Source of the DNA: Chloroflexota bacterium
GTDB lineage: Bacteria; Chloroflexota; Dehalococcoidia; GIF9; UBA5629
DNA length: 64,000 nucleotides
Direction of reading: 5' to 3'
NCBI GenBank assembly: GCA_016865855.1
Contig: VGNX01000001.1
Coordinates: 65,060-129,059 of the forward strand
The position numbers and the translations under genes were made by a program. Below, one piece after another: positions 62,929 through 64,000 of this stretch; within the stretch, counting starts at the first letter, position 1, and every line of letters starts with the position of its first letter. Below the pieces are notes generated by a model. That model was not told where the DNA came from. It was given only the letters and a program-made list of their open reading frames with translations, and ran no database searches.

Positions 62929-63762
62929 ATGCAGATAAAGCTTACTACATTAAGTGAAAACACCGCCGGCAGGGTTGGGCTGCTGGCTGAGTGGGGATTG
63001 AGCGTTCTGGTAGAAGTAGATAACTATAAAGTCCTCCTGGACACAGGACTGGACATGTCAGCCGCTTATAATGCTGTCATCATGGGCATAGACCTGTCTG
63101 CAGTTGACAGGATAGTCATCAGCCATGGACATCGCGACCACACCGGTGGCCTGCGCCATGTGCTCAACGCGATGAGAAAGAAAAATGAGGTAATTGCTCA
63201 TCCTGACATCTGGGCAGCCAAGTACTCTCGCACCTTCAGTAAGCAAGAGCAATACGCCGGCATACCTTTTGCCCGAGAAGCGCTGGAGAACTGGGGAGCT
63301 TCCTTCAGACTTACCAAAGAGCCAGTATGGATTACTGATAACATCGTTACCACCGGCGAGATACCCATGCATACCGAATATGAGAAGATTGACTCTGAGC
63401 TTTTTGTAAAGGAAAGTGGCGAGCTTCGCCCTGACCCGCTAAAGGATGACCTAGCCCTCATCGTTAAAACTGAGATGGGCTTGATAGTTGTTTTAGGCTG
63501 CGGACACAGAGGCATGATAAACACCTTACATCATGCCCGAAAAATAACCGGCGTAGAACAAATACACATGGTCGTTGGCGGCACTCATCTTATCCAGGCT
63601 TCCAGGGAACAAATGGACCTTACCATAGCCGAATTGAAGAGGCTTGGTGTCCAGAGGATTGGCGTATCCCATTGCACCGGGCTGCCGGCAGCCGCTATAT
63701 TATTTCAAGAATTCGGTGACAACTTCTTTTTCAACAATACCGGCAGAGTCATCACCCTCTAA
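62929..63762 (+). CDS. MBL-fold protein (dihydropteridine-type)
   Basis: 277 residues. SHGHRDHTGGLRHVL (HxHxDH), ILGCGH-like VLGCGHRGMINTL and GVSHCTGLPAAA. Related to the MptE/beta-RFAP-type metallo-beta-lactamase fold group. The substrate is unknown. 24 nt behind the dehydratase gene and probably in its operon. Confidence 0.85.
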   Translation: MQIKLTTLSENTAGRVGLLAEWGLSVLVEVDNYKVLLDTGLDMSAAYNAVIMGIDLSAVDRIVISHGHRDHTGGLRHVLNAMRKKNEVIAHPDIWAAKYSRTFSKQEQYAGIPFAREALENWGASFRLTKEPVWITDNIVTTGEIPMHTEYEKIDSELFVKESGELRPDPLKDDLALIVKTEMGLIVVLGCGHRGMINTLHHARKITGVEQIHMVVGGTHLIQASREQMDLTIAELKRLGVQRIGVSHCTGLPAAAILFQEFGDNFFFNNTGRVITL

Positions 63763-63772
63763 GGTGAGGATA

Positions 63773-63839
63773 TTCGCTTGTCACCCTGAGCGACAGTGAA
63801 GGGTCTACGAATCTGAACCTTTGGCTTCTTGTCATTCTA
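63773..63839. repeat. TCACCCTGAGCGA repeat
   Basis: TGTCACCCTGAGCGACAGTG ... CTTGTCATTC, member of the dispersed family, directly before MITE copy 3. Confidence 0.55.
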
Positions 63840-63840
63840 A

Positions 63841-63994
63841 GAGGCTGTCCGAAAACTCTATGTGACAATTTTTCTCTCCACTTTGTGGGAGAAGTTATAG
63901 TTACATTGGTGATACACATTAAACATGTAGACCCGAGGCTTTAGCCTCGGGAACCCGACCCTAAAGGGTCGGGGCTACATTTTCGGACAGCCTG
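63841..63994 (+). mobile_element. MITE copy 3 (154 bp), CTAA target duplication
   Basis: Ends GAGGCTGTCCGAAAA / TTTTCGGACAGCCTG flanked by CTAA (63837-63840 and 63995-63998). Internal hairpin pair as in copies 1 and 2, with a few substitutions. Inserted right next to a TCATTCTGAG repeat end. Confidence 0.9.
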
Positions 63995-64000
63995 CTAAGG

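Overview
The window reads as chromosome from an uncultured anaerobic bacterium, most likely a Chloroflexota member close to Dehalococcoidia. This is inferred from gene content: a large acyl-CoA degradation cluster, a Ycf45-type ATPase, orphan 2-hydroxyacyl-CoA dehydratase and 4-hydroxybutyryl-CoA dehydratase-like proteins, and many dispersed short palindromes. No rRNA or marker tree was available to confirm it. I found no tRNA, rRNA or CRISPR array.

Layout. 0-3.8 kb: histidine genes hisD-hisC-hisB and a nitroreductase. 3.8-14.5 kb: housekeeping genes, mostly on the minus strand (S41 protease, RNase P RNA with a clear promoter, RNase H-like protein, zinc-ribbon protein, metallo-beta-lactamase fold protein, BioY, B12-radical SAM protein, M16 protease, groES-groEL under a CIRCE operator). 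14.7-17.6 kb: small proteins, a second nitroreductase and an orphan dehydratase subunit. 17.6-38.4 kb: a minus-strand catabolic cluster with a complete branched-chain-amino-acid-type ABC importer, an acyl-CoA ligase between its genes, a class III CoA-transferase, three acyl-CoA dehydrogenases, enoyl-CoA hydratase, two SDRs, two DUF35-thiolase pairs and a divergent TetR gene. Together these could import, activate and beta-oxidise a carboxylic acid. 39.4-40.4 kb is decayed DNA (transposase core and a small membrane-protein fragment). 40.4-50.5 kb is housekeeping: XRE regulator, DUF488, DUF2851, tsaD, pdxS-pdxT, Ycf45-like ATPase, tmk, mnmA, rnhB, yraN.

50.5-58.6 kb, between yraN and gatB, is an accessory island of toxin-antitoxin and defence-like genes. 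It holds a nucleotidyltransferase/HEPN cassette between two copies of the yraN tail and its downstream promoter; a DUF4062 domain joined across a single-base frameshift to a large Asp-box beta-propeller; a truncated hicA; an intact hicBA pair between 41-bp direct repeats; an AbiU2-like HEPN protein; and a second hicB-hicA pair whose toxin is split by a 155-bp MITE. The repeated architecture (cassette between imperfect direct copies of local sequence) is the most interesting feature. 58.6-64 kb returns to conserved genes: gatB, secG, a SAM hydrolase-type protein, the 4-hydroxybutyryl-CoA dehydratase-like protein and a metallo-beta-lactamase fold protein.

Three repeat families pepper the intergenic DNA: a MITE with inverted ends and 4-bp YTAA target duplications (three copies), two-hairpin palindromes bounded by TGTAG and CTACA, and 'TCATTCTGAG / TCATTGCGAG' type repeats, which in places run into coding sequence (pdxT). 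All product names are family-level assignments made by reading the translations; no database search was possible.
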